DNA of 19,865 nt from Actinomycetes bacterium (GTDB lineage Bacteria > Actinomycetota > Acidimicrobiia > Spongiisociales > UBA5794). The notes under the pieces were generated by a model. That model searched no databases. It worked only from the letters and a program-made list of their open reading frames with translations, and was not told where the DNA came from. The position numbers were made by a program, and so were the translations under genes. Positions 1 through 6,489 of this stretch are shown here, piece by piece. The stretch spans positions 1-19,865 of the forward strand of contig JAMBLK010000185.1 of the NCBI GenBank assembly GCA_023336855.1. The letters run 5' to 3'. How positions within the stretch are numbered: position 1 is the first letter of the stretch; every line of letters begins with the position of its first letter.

Positions 1-180
1 GCGGGTTATGCGCTCACGGTCGATGAGGGAGCGATTCACGTCGCAGGTGCGGTCGACGCGCCTGCGCAGTTGAACCGACTCGCCTTCGACGGAGGGATCA
101 TCCTGGCCGAATTGAGGATTCGCGACGAAGACCTCGAAGCCGTTTTCCTCCGCCTCACCAATCGGGAGATGGGCCTGTGA
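1..180 (+). CDS. ABC transporter ATP-binding protein, C-terminal end (partial)
   Basis: This is the last 59 codons of a gene that begins before the window; the frame is open from base 1 to the TGA at 178-180. The end of the protein reads DLEAVFLRLTN, which resembles the C-terminal tail of ABC-2 type exporter ATPases (the 'LEDvFLxLT' end). No Walker or signature motif is inside the window, so the call rests on this tail and on the next gene, an ABC-2 type permease whose GTG start overlaps this stop (GTGA). In such pairs the ATPase powers a drug, lipid or antibiotic exporter; the substrate cannot be read here. Confidence 0.6.
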   Translation, partial: AGYALTVDEGAIHVAGAVDAPAQLNRLAFDGGIILAELRIRDEDLEAVFLRLTNREMGL

Positions 181-956
181 TCCGCTCGTACACGTCGGAG
201 TGGATCAGGTTCCACAAGACAGCCCGTGTCGGCATCTTGGTGATGGTCGGGTTCGTCGTTCTGATCAGCCTCATGCTCTTCCTTGGCGCCGATGGCGTGG
301 GCCCTGGAGGTGGTGAACACGGTGGGCCGATCGGAGGAGCCGCAGATCTGGCTGCCGACGATGGCGCCGTCGCCGGCCTGAGCACCGCAGCCAACCTGAT
401 CGGAGTCGTGGCGATCGCTCTCTTCGCTCTGAGCGTGGCCAGGGACTTCGAGTTGGGCACGATTCGCAATCTGCTGGTGGGTCAGCCGAGACGAGCCATC
501 TTGCTGACCGGGAAACTCTTGGCCGTGGCAAGTTATGTCGTCATTGGAGTGGTCGCCGCAGGTGTTGTCGCAGTTCTCCTAGCGGTGATTCTGGCCCCCG
601 GGCAGGACATCTCAACGAGCACTTGGACGGTTAGCAGTTCGCTCGGAACCCTCGGAACGACTGCCATCGCGACCGTTCTCTATGGGTTCGTCGGTGCTGT
701 ACTGGCAATGGTCACCCGATCGGCAGCGATCTCGATCACTGCCGGAGTTGCCTATCTCCTCATCATCGAAAACCTGCTCGGCCTCATCTGGGATAGCGCA
801 GGAGAGTGGCTCCCGGCCGGCGTCATCGCAGCGTTCTCGGCGGGCGGAACAGATCTGGTCTCATTCGAGAAGTCGATCGTTCTTGCCCTCGGTTACGCGA
901 TCCTGGGACTGGGTGTGATGTACGCCACGTTCTTGAGAAGAGACGTCACCGACTAG
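177..956 (+). CDS. ABC-2 type transporter permease
   Basis: A 259-residue integral membrane protein. Hydrophobic segments lie near residues 18-38, 70-88, 108-138, 160-182, 186-205 and 232-250, about six helices, as usual for a single ABC-2 permease subunit. The middle part reads SVARDFELGTIRNLLVGQPRR, the pattern by which these permeases are recognised (a 'tiRnlL..p.sR' coupling segment between helices 2 and 3). The GTG start at 177 overlaps the stop of the ATPase gene, so the two are translationally coupled and should form one exporter. The loop after helix 1 is rich in Gly and acidic residues. The substrate is unknown. The gene ends 40 bases before the convergent acyltransferase gene. Confidence 0.8.
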   Translation: MIRSYTSEWIRFHKTARVGILVMVGFVVLISLMLFLGADGVGPGGGEHGGPIGGAADLAADDGAVAGLSTAANLIGVVAIALFALSVARDFELGTIRNLLVGQPRRAILLTGKLLAVASYVVIGVVAAGVVAVLLAVILAPGQDISTSTWTVSSSLGTLGTTAIATVLYGFVGAVLAMVTRSAAISITAGVAYLLIIENLLGLIWDSAGEWLPAGVIAAFSAGGTDLVSFEKSIVLALGYAILGLGVMYATFLRRDVTD

Positions 957-995
957 AAGTGTGACCGGGAAGACGGCCGTTCTCGTGACACGTGG

Positions 996-1547
996 TCAGC
1001 GGCCGAGTTCGAGGGGTCCACGGTTCTGGGGTTTGAGACCGGCCTTGTCCTCGGAGAAGATCTGTGCCTGCTCCATCCAACCCTCGGCATCTCCATCGAC
1101 GGTGAGGGCCGGGCCAAGCCCCATGCGTTTCGAGTCGCCGTCGACGAAGGCCATCAGTACAGGAACGCCGGCGGCATCGGCGATACGCCAGAAACCCGAC
1201 CTCCATGCGGATCCGCCGGCCCGTGTCCCCTCGGGTGCGAGGGCGAGAATGAGCGAGTCTCTCCGGTCGAACTCCTTGACGCTCGTCGTGACAATCGAAC
1301 TCGCGTTGGCCGGGACAGGGATGGCTCCCCACTTGCGCAGTAACCAGCCGAAGGGGCCAACGAACAGGGCTTCCTTCGCGAGGAACTTCACGTCGAGTCC
1401 GAAGTGGCCAACGATCGCGAGGTAGACGAAGAAATCCCAGTTGGACGTGTGGGGATAGCCGACGATGACGAGTGTCGTCTCGTCCGGGACACTTCCCTCG
1501 ATGGTCCAACCGGTGAGCCGGAAGTACATCTCGCTGAACCACTTCAC
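996..1547 (-). CDS. PlsC-family acyltransferase (lysophosphatidate acyltransferase-like)
   Basis: A 183-residue protein with the two core motifs of glycerolipid acyltransferases: H33-TSNW-D38 (the HX4D catalytic pair) and EGTR at 106-109 inside LALAPEGTR. Such enzymes move an acyl chain from acyl-CoA or acyl-ACP to a lysophospholipid or other alcohol at the inner face of the membrane. It is shorter than typical PlsC (about 240 residues) and lacks an obvious N-terminal membrane helix, as in the small 'acyltransferase' forms of Actinobacteria. The true acceptor is not readable. The GTG start has no Shine-Dalgarno; instead a TACCGT box lies six bases before it, which suggests a leaderless mRNA. 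It is transcribed away from the DUF1028 gene. Confidence 0.8.
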   Translation of the reverse strand: MKWFSEMYFRLTGWTIEGSVPDETTLVIVGYPHTSNWDFFVYLAIVGHFGLDVKFLAKEALFVGPFGWLLRKWGAIPVPANASSIVTTSVKEFDRRDSLILALAPEGTRAGGSAWRSGFWRIADAAGVPVLMAFVDGDSKRMGLGPALTVDGDAEGWMEQAQIFSEDKAGLKPQNRGPLELGR

Positions 1548-1553
1548 ACCAGA

Positions 1554-1559
1554 ACGGTA
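1554..1559 (-). promoter_or_regulatory. -10 box (TACCGT) of the acyltransferase gene, leaderless arrangement
   Basis: On the minus strand TACCGT ends six bases before the GTG start at 1547, so transcription would start at or next to the start codon. A TTCACC sequence about 17 bases further upstream matches four of six bases of a -35 box. No ribosome binding site is visible. Confidence 0.45.
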
Positions 1560-1678
1560 CCCGCACAGGAACGTCGGTGAAGAAACGCGTGATCACCGGC
1601 CCACACGCGCTGGCAGCCCGGGATGGCCGCAGCGGATTCGCCGTGGCCTATTGTTGCTCGTCGGCACTGAGATCGGAG

Positions 1679-2599
1679 ATGCGGAACGTGGTTCGGAGGG
1701 CAATCGTCACGATTGGTGTGGCGTTGGCCGTCCTCGGCATCGGGGTGCAGTCGGCTGGAGCCACATGGTCGGTGGCCGCAGTGGATCCCGAGACCGGAGA
1801 AGTCGGAGTGGCGGTTGCCAGTTGTGTCGGGTTCGAGGTGACTGTGGTTCCGGTCCTGGTGCCCGGCGTGGGGGCTGCAGCGTCTCAGGCCGGCATCTCG
1901 GCACCTTCGGGCGAGCGCTTCGTTGATGCTCTTGTAGGTGGTGCCACCGCTTCGGAGGCGATCGAGGTGGTTCTCGCCGCCGATGATGCGCCCGACGATC
2001 GGCAGTTTGGTGTTGTGGTCCTTGACGGCGGCGGGGCCGGTTGGACGGGTGCCGATATTCTTGACGTGGCGCTCGATCGTCGCACCGCGAACGGCACGGT
2101 CTCGGTCCAAGGCAACACCCTCGTCTCCGATGGCGTGGTTGATGCGGTGATCGCTGCCTTTGAGGCCACCGAAGGCGAGCTTGCCGATTGTCTCGTGGCT
2201 GGTTTGGTGGCAGGCGCCGACGCCGGCGGCGACTCGCGTTGCGGTGAGCAGACGGCTACGGCTGCGGCATTGATCGTGGCCCGGCCCGGTGACCAGAGCT
2301 ACGCCTTCACCGATGCAGTGCTGAGCGGCGTCGATCCGGTGCAAGAAGCCGTACCGTCGATCTTCGTATCCGTGTTGGTCGAGAAGGGTGGCGAACGTGC
2401 TCCGGACCGCCTCCTGGCTGCATGGGATAGCGCCGGGGACACCGCCTCTTCGATCATCATCCGTGAGATCGACGAAGGCGCCGACACCTCGCAGCGGAGG
2501 GCGGGGAAGATTGTGCTCATCCTCGTCGGCATGATCGTGCCAGCTGGCGTGGTGGGTGTAATCGTGAAGCGGTCCAAGATTCGTGGGAAGAGAGACTGA
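1679..2599 (+). CDS. DUF1028 family protein, secreted and membrane-anchored
   Basis: A 306-residue protein. After an N-terminal signal sequence (MRNVVRRAIV then a hydrophobic stretch ending QSAGA) comes TWSVAAVDPETGEVGVAVAS, the hallmark opening of DUF1028 proteins. Other family marks follow: VQGNTL and ADAGGDSRCGEQTATAALIV-like text (compare 'GGDrRGqQSAAL'). DUF1028 proteins are, from memory, of an Ntn-hydrolase-like fold with unknown substrate. Here signal peptidase cutting at AGA would leave Thr29 at the N-terminus, as an Ntn nucleophile would need; this is inference. A C-terminal helix (about 278-297) followed by KRSKIRGKRD should anchor it in the membrane with the domain outside. I chose ATG 1679 because the 34 residues before it in frame look non-coding and GATCGGAG stands just upstream. 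Confidence 0.8.
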   Translation: MRNVVRRAIVTIGVALAVLGIGVQSAGATWSVAAVDPETGEVGVAVASCVGFEVTVVPVLVPGVGAAASQAGISAPSGERFVDALVGGATASEAIEVVLAADDAPDDRQFGVVVLDGGGAGWTGADILDVALDRRTANGTVSVQGNTLVSDGVVDAVIAAFEATEGELADCLVAGLVAGADAGGDSRCGEQTATAAALIVARPGDQSYAFTDAVLSGVDPVQEAVPSIFVSVLVEKGGERAPDRLLAAWDSAGDTASSIIIREIDEGADTSQRRAGKIVLILVGMIVPAGVVGVIVKRSKIRGKRD

Positions 2600-2738
2600 G
2601 CCGCGACCCGGCAATGTTGCTGATAGCGTTGGCGATCAGGCCCGGGGAGATTCGCAGGTTCGACACGGTCGAGTTCCGTGTATCTGACGGGAGCGTCGGC
2701 GCGTTCGCTTGGGGATCAATGGACGAGAAGGAGAGACA

Positions 2739-3029
2739 ATGAAGAGATTCGTGTTCCTGACGTACGGGTTCGTGCCACCGACCCCGGAGATCATGGAGGC
2801 CTGGAATAGTTGGTTCGCATCAATCGGAGACAAGATGGTCGACAGCGGCGGACCATCGGGAGGCGGAAGGGAGATCACACGAACCGGTGTAAAGGATCTG
2901 GCCCTGGATCTGGAGGCGTTCACCGGTTACGTGGTCATCAACGCTGCCGATCTCGACGAGGCAACGACGATCGCAGAGACCTGCCCGATCATCACCGCCA
3001 TTCGTGTCTACGAAGTACGGTCGATGTAG
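2739..3029 (+). CDS. YCII-related (DGPF-like) small protein
   Basis: A 96-residue protein beginning MKRFVFLTYGFVPPTPEIMEAWNSWF and ending TAIRVYEVRSM. The layout (beta strand with 'f.yl..g...p..e.m.aw..wf', a GGP segment, then a C-terminal strand 'CP....i.VyEvr.m') is that of YCII-related/DGPF proteins, small ferredoxin-like alpha/beta proteins. Their function is mostly unknown; some sit beside ECF sigma factors, but none is visible here. The ATG at 2739 is preceded by AAGGAGAG at a good distance, which beats the TTG in frame ten codons upstream. It stands alone; the 139 bases before it hold no gene that I can support. Repeat copy A begins about 90 bases after its stop. Confidence 0.7.
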   Translation: MKRFVFLTYGFVPPTPEIMEAWNSWFASIGDKMVDSGGPSGGGREITRTGVKDLALDLEAFTGYVVINAADLDEATTIAETCPIITAIRVYEVRSM

Positions 3030-3121
3030 AACCAACGTGTCGACTCTCGGCAGAAAGGCCACCGCGGTCGAGTTCGATCGCGCTGCGGTCTTGCTGGTAT
3101 CGAGAAGTGACACTTCGGAGA

Positions 3122-3360
3122 TGAGCGGGGTCGGCTAGAGACGGGGAGAGAACAGGCAGTAGTACGCCCTACGTATCACGTAGTACGACCCCGGGACAGA
3201 GAGGAGAGATCCGCTTCTCGAGGTTCGTGACCGACGCTTTGAGTCTCTCACGGTGCTCGCGTAGAACCCGAGCTGACTCCCTATCTACGAGGCCCCGAGT
3301 CGTACTACGTCATACGTACTTCGTGCTACGTTCCAAGCCCCGCCCAAATCCCAAGAGCCG
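3122..3360. repeat. Dispersed repeat, copy A, with TACG-rich inverted arms
   Basis: About 239 bases in the gap between two convergent genes. It opens TGAGCGGGGTCGGCTAGA, has a left arm at 3158-3195 ending GTAGTACGACCCCGGG, a variable centre of about 105 bases, a right arm at 3301-3334 starting CGTACTACG, and closes with GCCCAAATCC and AAGAGCCG. The left arm is complementary to the right arm in an imperfect way. Copy B (6234-6487) has the same order and almost the same arm-to-arm distance. I see no open frame in it worth calling. Confidence 0.8.
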
Positions 3361-3433
3361 CGAAGGTTCTCGGGGACACAGCGGGCTCGGTGTGAACATC
3401 CGTTTGCGGTGCTGGGGCCAGGCCGACTGACGC

Positions 3434-3451
3434 CGGCGGTAGATGCCGCCG
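3434..3451 (-). terminator. Hairpin directly after the stop codon of the minus-strand gene
   Basis: CGGCGG (3434-3439), a six-base loop and CCGCCG (3446-3451) form a perfect six-pair GC stem touching the stop codon of the gene at 3452-4666. There is no run of T after it on the minus strand, so it is a terminator-like hairpin rather than a textbook intrinsic terminator. Confidence 0.45.
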
Positions 3452-4666
3452 TTAGAGGTCGACAGCGACGAAATCGCCGGTCAGACCAGACAGCCGGTGG
3501 TGAGCGCCGGTGCGCCAGTTGACGAAGATCAGTTCCCCCGAATCCACGTCCTGCATCGCAAGGTGGGTTCCGCCTGCGACGAACCCGATCGGGTGTGCGA
3601 CCGAATCGATCCGTACGGTTCGGAGCGTATCGACAGAACGGTCGCGGATCGTGAGCGACGTGCCACCGGTATTCGTGAACGTCGCGTCCGCGATCTGGAG
3701 ACCATCGGGAGATATGGTCACGTTCAGTGTGCGAGCGTCGGCACCGGGGAAGAGGTAGATCGGCTCGAACATGCGATCGAAGATCCCGACGGCCGACTCC
3801 GGAACCACGACGACCGGGGCGAGGAGTTCTAGATGTCCGGATCCGGTGAATGGCTCACCCGTGGCGTCGATGAAGATCGCGTCCCCGCCCGCTGAATACG
3901 CCACTCCCGGCATGATGCGCTCGGCTCGGCCATCGGGATCGAGGATGATGATCGCAGGGGATGCTGGATCGTCGATCGAAACGGCGTAGCCCCAGTCGCC
4001 CCACGTCAACAGACGTGCCGTGTCGGAGAGCGTCGCAACCATCATGGGTTCGAGACCACCGAGAATTCCTGGTGCGACATGCACGCGATAGAGGCCCGTC
4101 GATCCCGAAGCAGCAACCGGTGCGGTGTAGGCGAGTTCGGCAGTTTCGGTGGGATGGAAACGCGCTCCGGAGACCATCGCTTCGACTTGGGGAGCTACAT
4201 CACCGGGAACCGGCCCCGCGAACAGCGTCGACTGTGTGTTGAGATAGGCGATCGAGTCTCCGGTCGCATCGAATGATGCCCACTGAGGATCATTCTGCAA
4301 GCGATAGGTCCTGCCGAATCGCTCGGATGGGAGCCACAGCACCGTTCGAGGGTCGCCGGACCGGGAGATCGTGACCAGTCGATCCGTCTCAATGGGGATC
4401 ATGTCCGAGAAACGCGGTGGAGTCGTCGTTGTAGTAGTGACCTCGATGTAGGCAGCGTCGGCCGCTACCAGGCCCTGATCCGGATCAGGCTCAGGGAGAT
4501 CATCACCTCCACCCGCTCCGAAGACCACGAACATCAGTGCCAGGACAACGGCCCCTGCTGCGACCGCTATGGAGGCATCCGGTGCGCGTCGAACGGGCGC
4601 GTCGAACCGGTCGGCGTCGTCGGGCAGCAACGGACGCACTCGCGATGGTTGGTCCCGCCGTGGCAC
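3452..4666 (-). CDS. Single-pass membrane protein with large outside beta-rich domain, unknown function
   Basis: A 404-residue protein that I do not recognise as a named family. About 32 cytoplasmic residues are followed by a helix (33-52, IAVAAGAVVLALMFVVF), a Thr/Pro linker (TTTTTTPP, about 77-84) and a roughly 320-residue domain with repeated short strands and Gly-Asp turns (for example FDATGDSIAYL, ISPDGLQIADA, GGTHLAM), which suggests a WD40/TolB-like propeller. The frame is open up to 4795, with an ATG at 4762 behind GGAAG that would overlap the divergent dehydrogenase gene. I prefer GTG 4666: TAGCCT lies seven bases before it and TCGACA lies 18 bases before that, giving a promoter for a leaderless mRNA and a free 94-base divergent region. 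Confidence 0.7.
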   Translation of the reverse strand: MPRRDQPSRVRPLLPDDADRFDAPVRRAPDASIAVAAGAVVLALMFVVFGAGGGDDLPEPDPDQGLVAADAAYIEVTTTTTTPPRFSDMIPIETDRLVTISRSGDPRTVLWLPSERFGRTYRLQNDPQWASFDATGDSIAYLNTQSTLFAGPVPGDVAPQVEAMVSGARFHPTETAELAYTAPVAASGSTGLYRVHVAPGILGGLEPMMVATLSDTARLLTWGDWGYAVSIDDPASPAIIILDPDGRAERIMPGVAYSAGGDAIFIDATGEPFTGSGHLELLAPVVVVPESAVGIFDRMFEPIYLFPGADARTLNVTISPDGLQIADATFTNTGGTSLTIRDRSVDTLRTVRIDSVAHPIGFVAGGTHLAMQDVDSGELIFVNWRTGAHHRLSGLTGDFVAVDL

Positions 4667-4673
4667 ATCGCTG

Positions 4674-4703
4674 AGGCTACTGCTGTGCCCTGAGCCATGT
4701 CGA
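4674..4703 (-). promoter_or_regulatory. Promoter TCGACA-18-TAGCCT for the propeller-like membrane protein
   Basis: On the minus strand the -35 TCGACA (4698-4703, five of six consensus bases) is followed after 18 bases by TAGCCT (4674-4679). The GTG at 4666 begins seven bases later. This fixes the likely gene start and predicts a leaderless transcript. Confidence 0.5.
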
Positions 4704-4722
4704 TGGCGGTTCCGTGGGTCGC

Positions 4723-4728
4723 TATCGT
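4723..4728 (+). promoter_or_regulatory. Possible -10 box (TATCGT) for the dehydrogenase/hydrolase pair
   Basis: TATCGT lies 32 bases before the ATG at 4761, and AGGAGC stands between as a ribosome binding site. No convincing -35 box is seen upstream. It overlaps the region that drives the divergent gene. Confidence 0.3.
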
Positions 4729-4760
4729 TCGAGAAACGCAATCGGCGAGGAGCAGCCAGC

Positions 4761-5666
4761 ATGATCGACTTCCAGGACCGGGTCGCTGTCATCACCGGGG
4801 CAGGCGGGGGCCTCGGCCGTGCCTATGCGCTTCTCCTGGCGTCGAGGGGCGCGTCCGTCGTCGTGAACGATCTTGGCGGATCATTGCACGGTGATGGATC
4901 CGACACCGGCGCGGCGGATGCCGTTGTCGAAGAGATCACGGAAACCGGCGGTGTGGCGGTTGCCGACTACAGCTCTGTCGCCGATCCTGAGGGCGGTGCC
5001 GCGATCGTCGCCCACGCCGTCGATGCCTTCGGTCGGGTCGACATTCTGATCTCGAACGCCGGGATCCTCCGTGACCGAACGCTCCTCAACATGGACGTTG
5101 ACGATCTGCGGTCGGTGCTCTCCGTCCATCTAGACGGCGCGTTCTACGTGACCAAGCCGGCGTTCCGGGTGATGAAGGATCAGCAGTACGGTCGCATCAT
5201 TCTCACGTCGTCCGGCTCCGGGATCTTCGGCAACTTCGGCCAGACCAACTACGCCGCGGCGAAAGCAGGCCTTGTCGGCCTCATGAACGCCCTGAAACTC
5301 GAGGGAGCCAAGTACAACGTCCTCGTGAATGCGGTCGCCCCGATCGCACAGACGAGAATGACCGAAGAGATCCTCGGAGAGATGGCCGACAAGTTCGATC
5401 CGGAGTCGGTTGCTCCGGCGGTTGCGTATCTGGCGTCCGAGGAGAATCAACGAACGGGAGAACTCTGGTCGGTCGGTGGAGGATCGGTGAGCCGCGTCTT
5501 CACAGGGCTCTGTGAGGGCTACTTCAAGCATCCTGTTCGCGAGGGGCCGCTCACGGTTGAAGACGTTGCCGGGCACATCGACGACGTGCGTATCGAAGAC
5601 GGCTATATCGTGCCGTTCTCCTCCCGCGACGAGTTCGCGAAGCTCGGGCCGAGGCTCTTCTCGTGA
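4761..5666 (+). CDS. SDR family oxidoreductase, (3R)-hydroxyacyl-CoA dehydrogenase-like
   Basis: A 301-residue short-chain dehydrogenase. The Rossmann motif TGAGGGLG is at 12-19, the acidic residue for NAD choice in VVVNDLGG at 33-40, NAG at 99-101, and the catalytic Ser151-Tyr164-Lys168 set in TSSGSG...YAAAK. The NDLGG...D.VV.EI spacing and the 300-residue length resemble the dehydrogenase part of peroxisomal multifunctional enzyme 2 and its stand-alone bacterial relatives, which oxidise 3-hydroxyacyl-CoA. A 50-residue C-terminal extension (FKHPVREGPLTVEDVAGHID) follows the core, also as in that group. AGGAGC precedes ATG 4761. The next gene's GTG overlaps this stop, so the hydrolase is probably made together with it. 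Substrate not proven. Confidence 0.85.
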   Translation: MIDFQDRVAVITGAGGGLGRAYALLLASRGASVVVNDLGGSLHGDGSDTGAADAVVEEITETGGVAVADYSSVADPEGGAAIVAHAVDAFGRVDILISNAGILRDRTLLNMDVDDLRSVLSVHLDGAFYVTKPAFRVMKDQQYGRIILTSSGSGIFGNFGQTNYAAAKAGLVGLMNALKLEGAKYNVLVNAVAPIAQTRMTEEILGEMADKFDPESVAPAVAYLASEENQRTGELWSVGGGSVSRVFTGLCEGYFKHPVREGPLTVEDVAGHIDDVRIEDGYIVPFSSRDEFAKLGPRLFS

Positions 5667-6217
5667 AGGACTGGAAGGACAGCACTGCGCTCGTAGTCGT
5701 CGACGTCCAGAAGGGGTTCGATGACAAGCGTTGGGGCGACCGGAACAATCCAGATTGTGAGAGGAACATCGGCAGGTTGATCACTGCCTGGCGCGATCAC
5801 GGGTGGCCCATCGTCTTCGTACGTCACGACTCGGCAAGCATCGGATCACCGCTTGCTCCGGGTACGAAGGGCAACGAGTTCAAGGACGTAATCAAGGGGA
5901 AGCCCGATCTTCTCGTCACGAAGTCCGTTCACTCATCGTTCCACGGCTCGCCTGATCTCGGTGCATGGTTGAAGGAGAACGGGATTACCGGCATCGCGGT
6001 CTGCGGAATTCAGACGAACATGTGCTGTGAGACGACGGCGCGGGTCGGCAGCGATCTCGGATTCGATCTGATGTTCGTGCTCGACGCCACGCATACCTTC
6101 GACATCGTCGGGCCCAACCGCCACGTTTACCGGGCACGTGAGATCTCTCGATACACGGCGCTGACCCTCGACGCCGACTTCGGTCGGGTCGTATCGACAA
6201 ACGACCTCGTGGAGTGA
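5663..6217 (+). CDS. Isochorismatase-like cysteine hydrolase
   Basis: A 184-residue protein with the isochorismatase-superfamily triad: Asp14 in ALVVVDVQKGF, Lys87 in LLVTKSVHSSF, and Cys121 in GIQTNMCCETTAR (pattern GxxTxxC), preceded by the usual non-proline turn. The superfamily includes nicotinamidases, N-carbamoyl hydrolases and isochorismatases. The KSVHSSFHGSPDLGAWLKENGI text is typical of the uncharacterised 'cysteine hydrolase' branch, so the substrate is unknown. The GTG start overlaps the dehydrogenase stop, with no Shine-Dalgarno of its own, which points to translational coupling. Repeat copy B begins 16 bases past the stop. Confidence 0.85.
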   Translation: MKDWKDSTALVVVDVQKGFDDKRWGDRNNPDCERNIGRLITAWRDHGWPIVFVRHDSASIGSPLAPGTKGNEFKDVIKGKPDLLVTKSVHSSFHGSPDLGAWLKENGITGIAVCGIQTNMCCETTARVGSDLGFDLMFVLDATHTFDIVGPNRHVYRAREISRYTALTLDADFGRVVSTNDLVE

Positions 6218-6233
6218 TTGGGAATTCCGGAAG

Positions 6234-6487
6234 TGAGTGGGGGGCTAGACGTGGGGGATAGCAGGCGGTAGTACGTCGGACGTACGTATGACGTAGTACG
6301 ACCCCGGGTCAGGGGGGATATGGGGCCCTTCGGATTTGAGCGGGTCGGTTACGACCGGGGGACAGGAAGGGGGCGTGACCTCGAGACGACCTATTCGCGC
6401 ATCTTCGTGGTACGTACTACGGCATTCGTACTACGTACTGCGGCCCCACCCGCCCTACGCCAAACCCTGCCCAAATCCAAGAAGCCG
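6234..6487. repeat. Dispersed repeat, copy B, with TACG-rich inverted arms
   Basis: About 254 bases, homologous to copy A and again between the 3' ends of two convergent genes. It opens TGAGTGGGGGGCTAGA, has a left arm at 6262-6308 ending GTAGTACGACCCCGGG, about 104 variable bases, a right arm at 6413-6446 (27 of 34 bases as in copy A) and closes with GCCCAAATCCAAGAAGCCG. It stops two bases before the stop codon of the minus-strand ABC ATPase gene. The left arm is about four bases longer than in copy A, and about 14 bases more lie after the right arm. Confidence 0.8.
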
Positions 6488-6489
6488 GG

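Noticed and set aside
1544..2614. 356-codon open frame on the minus strand opposite the DUF1028 gene
   Set aside because: The product is His/Arg/Asp-rich with no domain pattern, while the plus frame shows clear family motifs; it is a GC-driven shadow.
3104..3116. Short palindrome GAAGTGACACTTC before repeat copy A
   Set aside because: Six-base arms with a one-base centre; too short for a hairpin and absent as a palindrome in copy B, though GAAGTGA occurs there too.
3158..3334. CRISPR-like reading of the repeated GTAGTACG units
   Set aside because: Units are few, unevenly spaced and inverted, without equal-sized spacers; no cas gene is present.
3227..3430. Open frames inside repeat copies A and B (also 6320-6634)
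   Set aside because: Products are Arg/Ser-rich, differ wholly between the two copies and lack start signals; the repeat arms look like DNA or RNA structure instead.
4569..4760. Upstream extension of the dehydrogenase frame
   Set aside because: The 64 extra residues are Arg/Ser-rich without family similarity; the SDR fold begins at ATG 4761 after AGGAGC.
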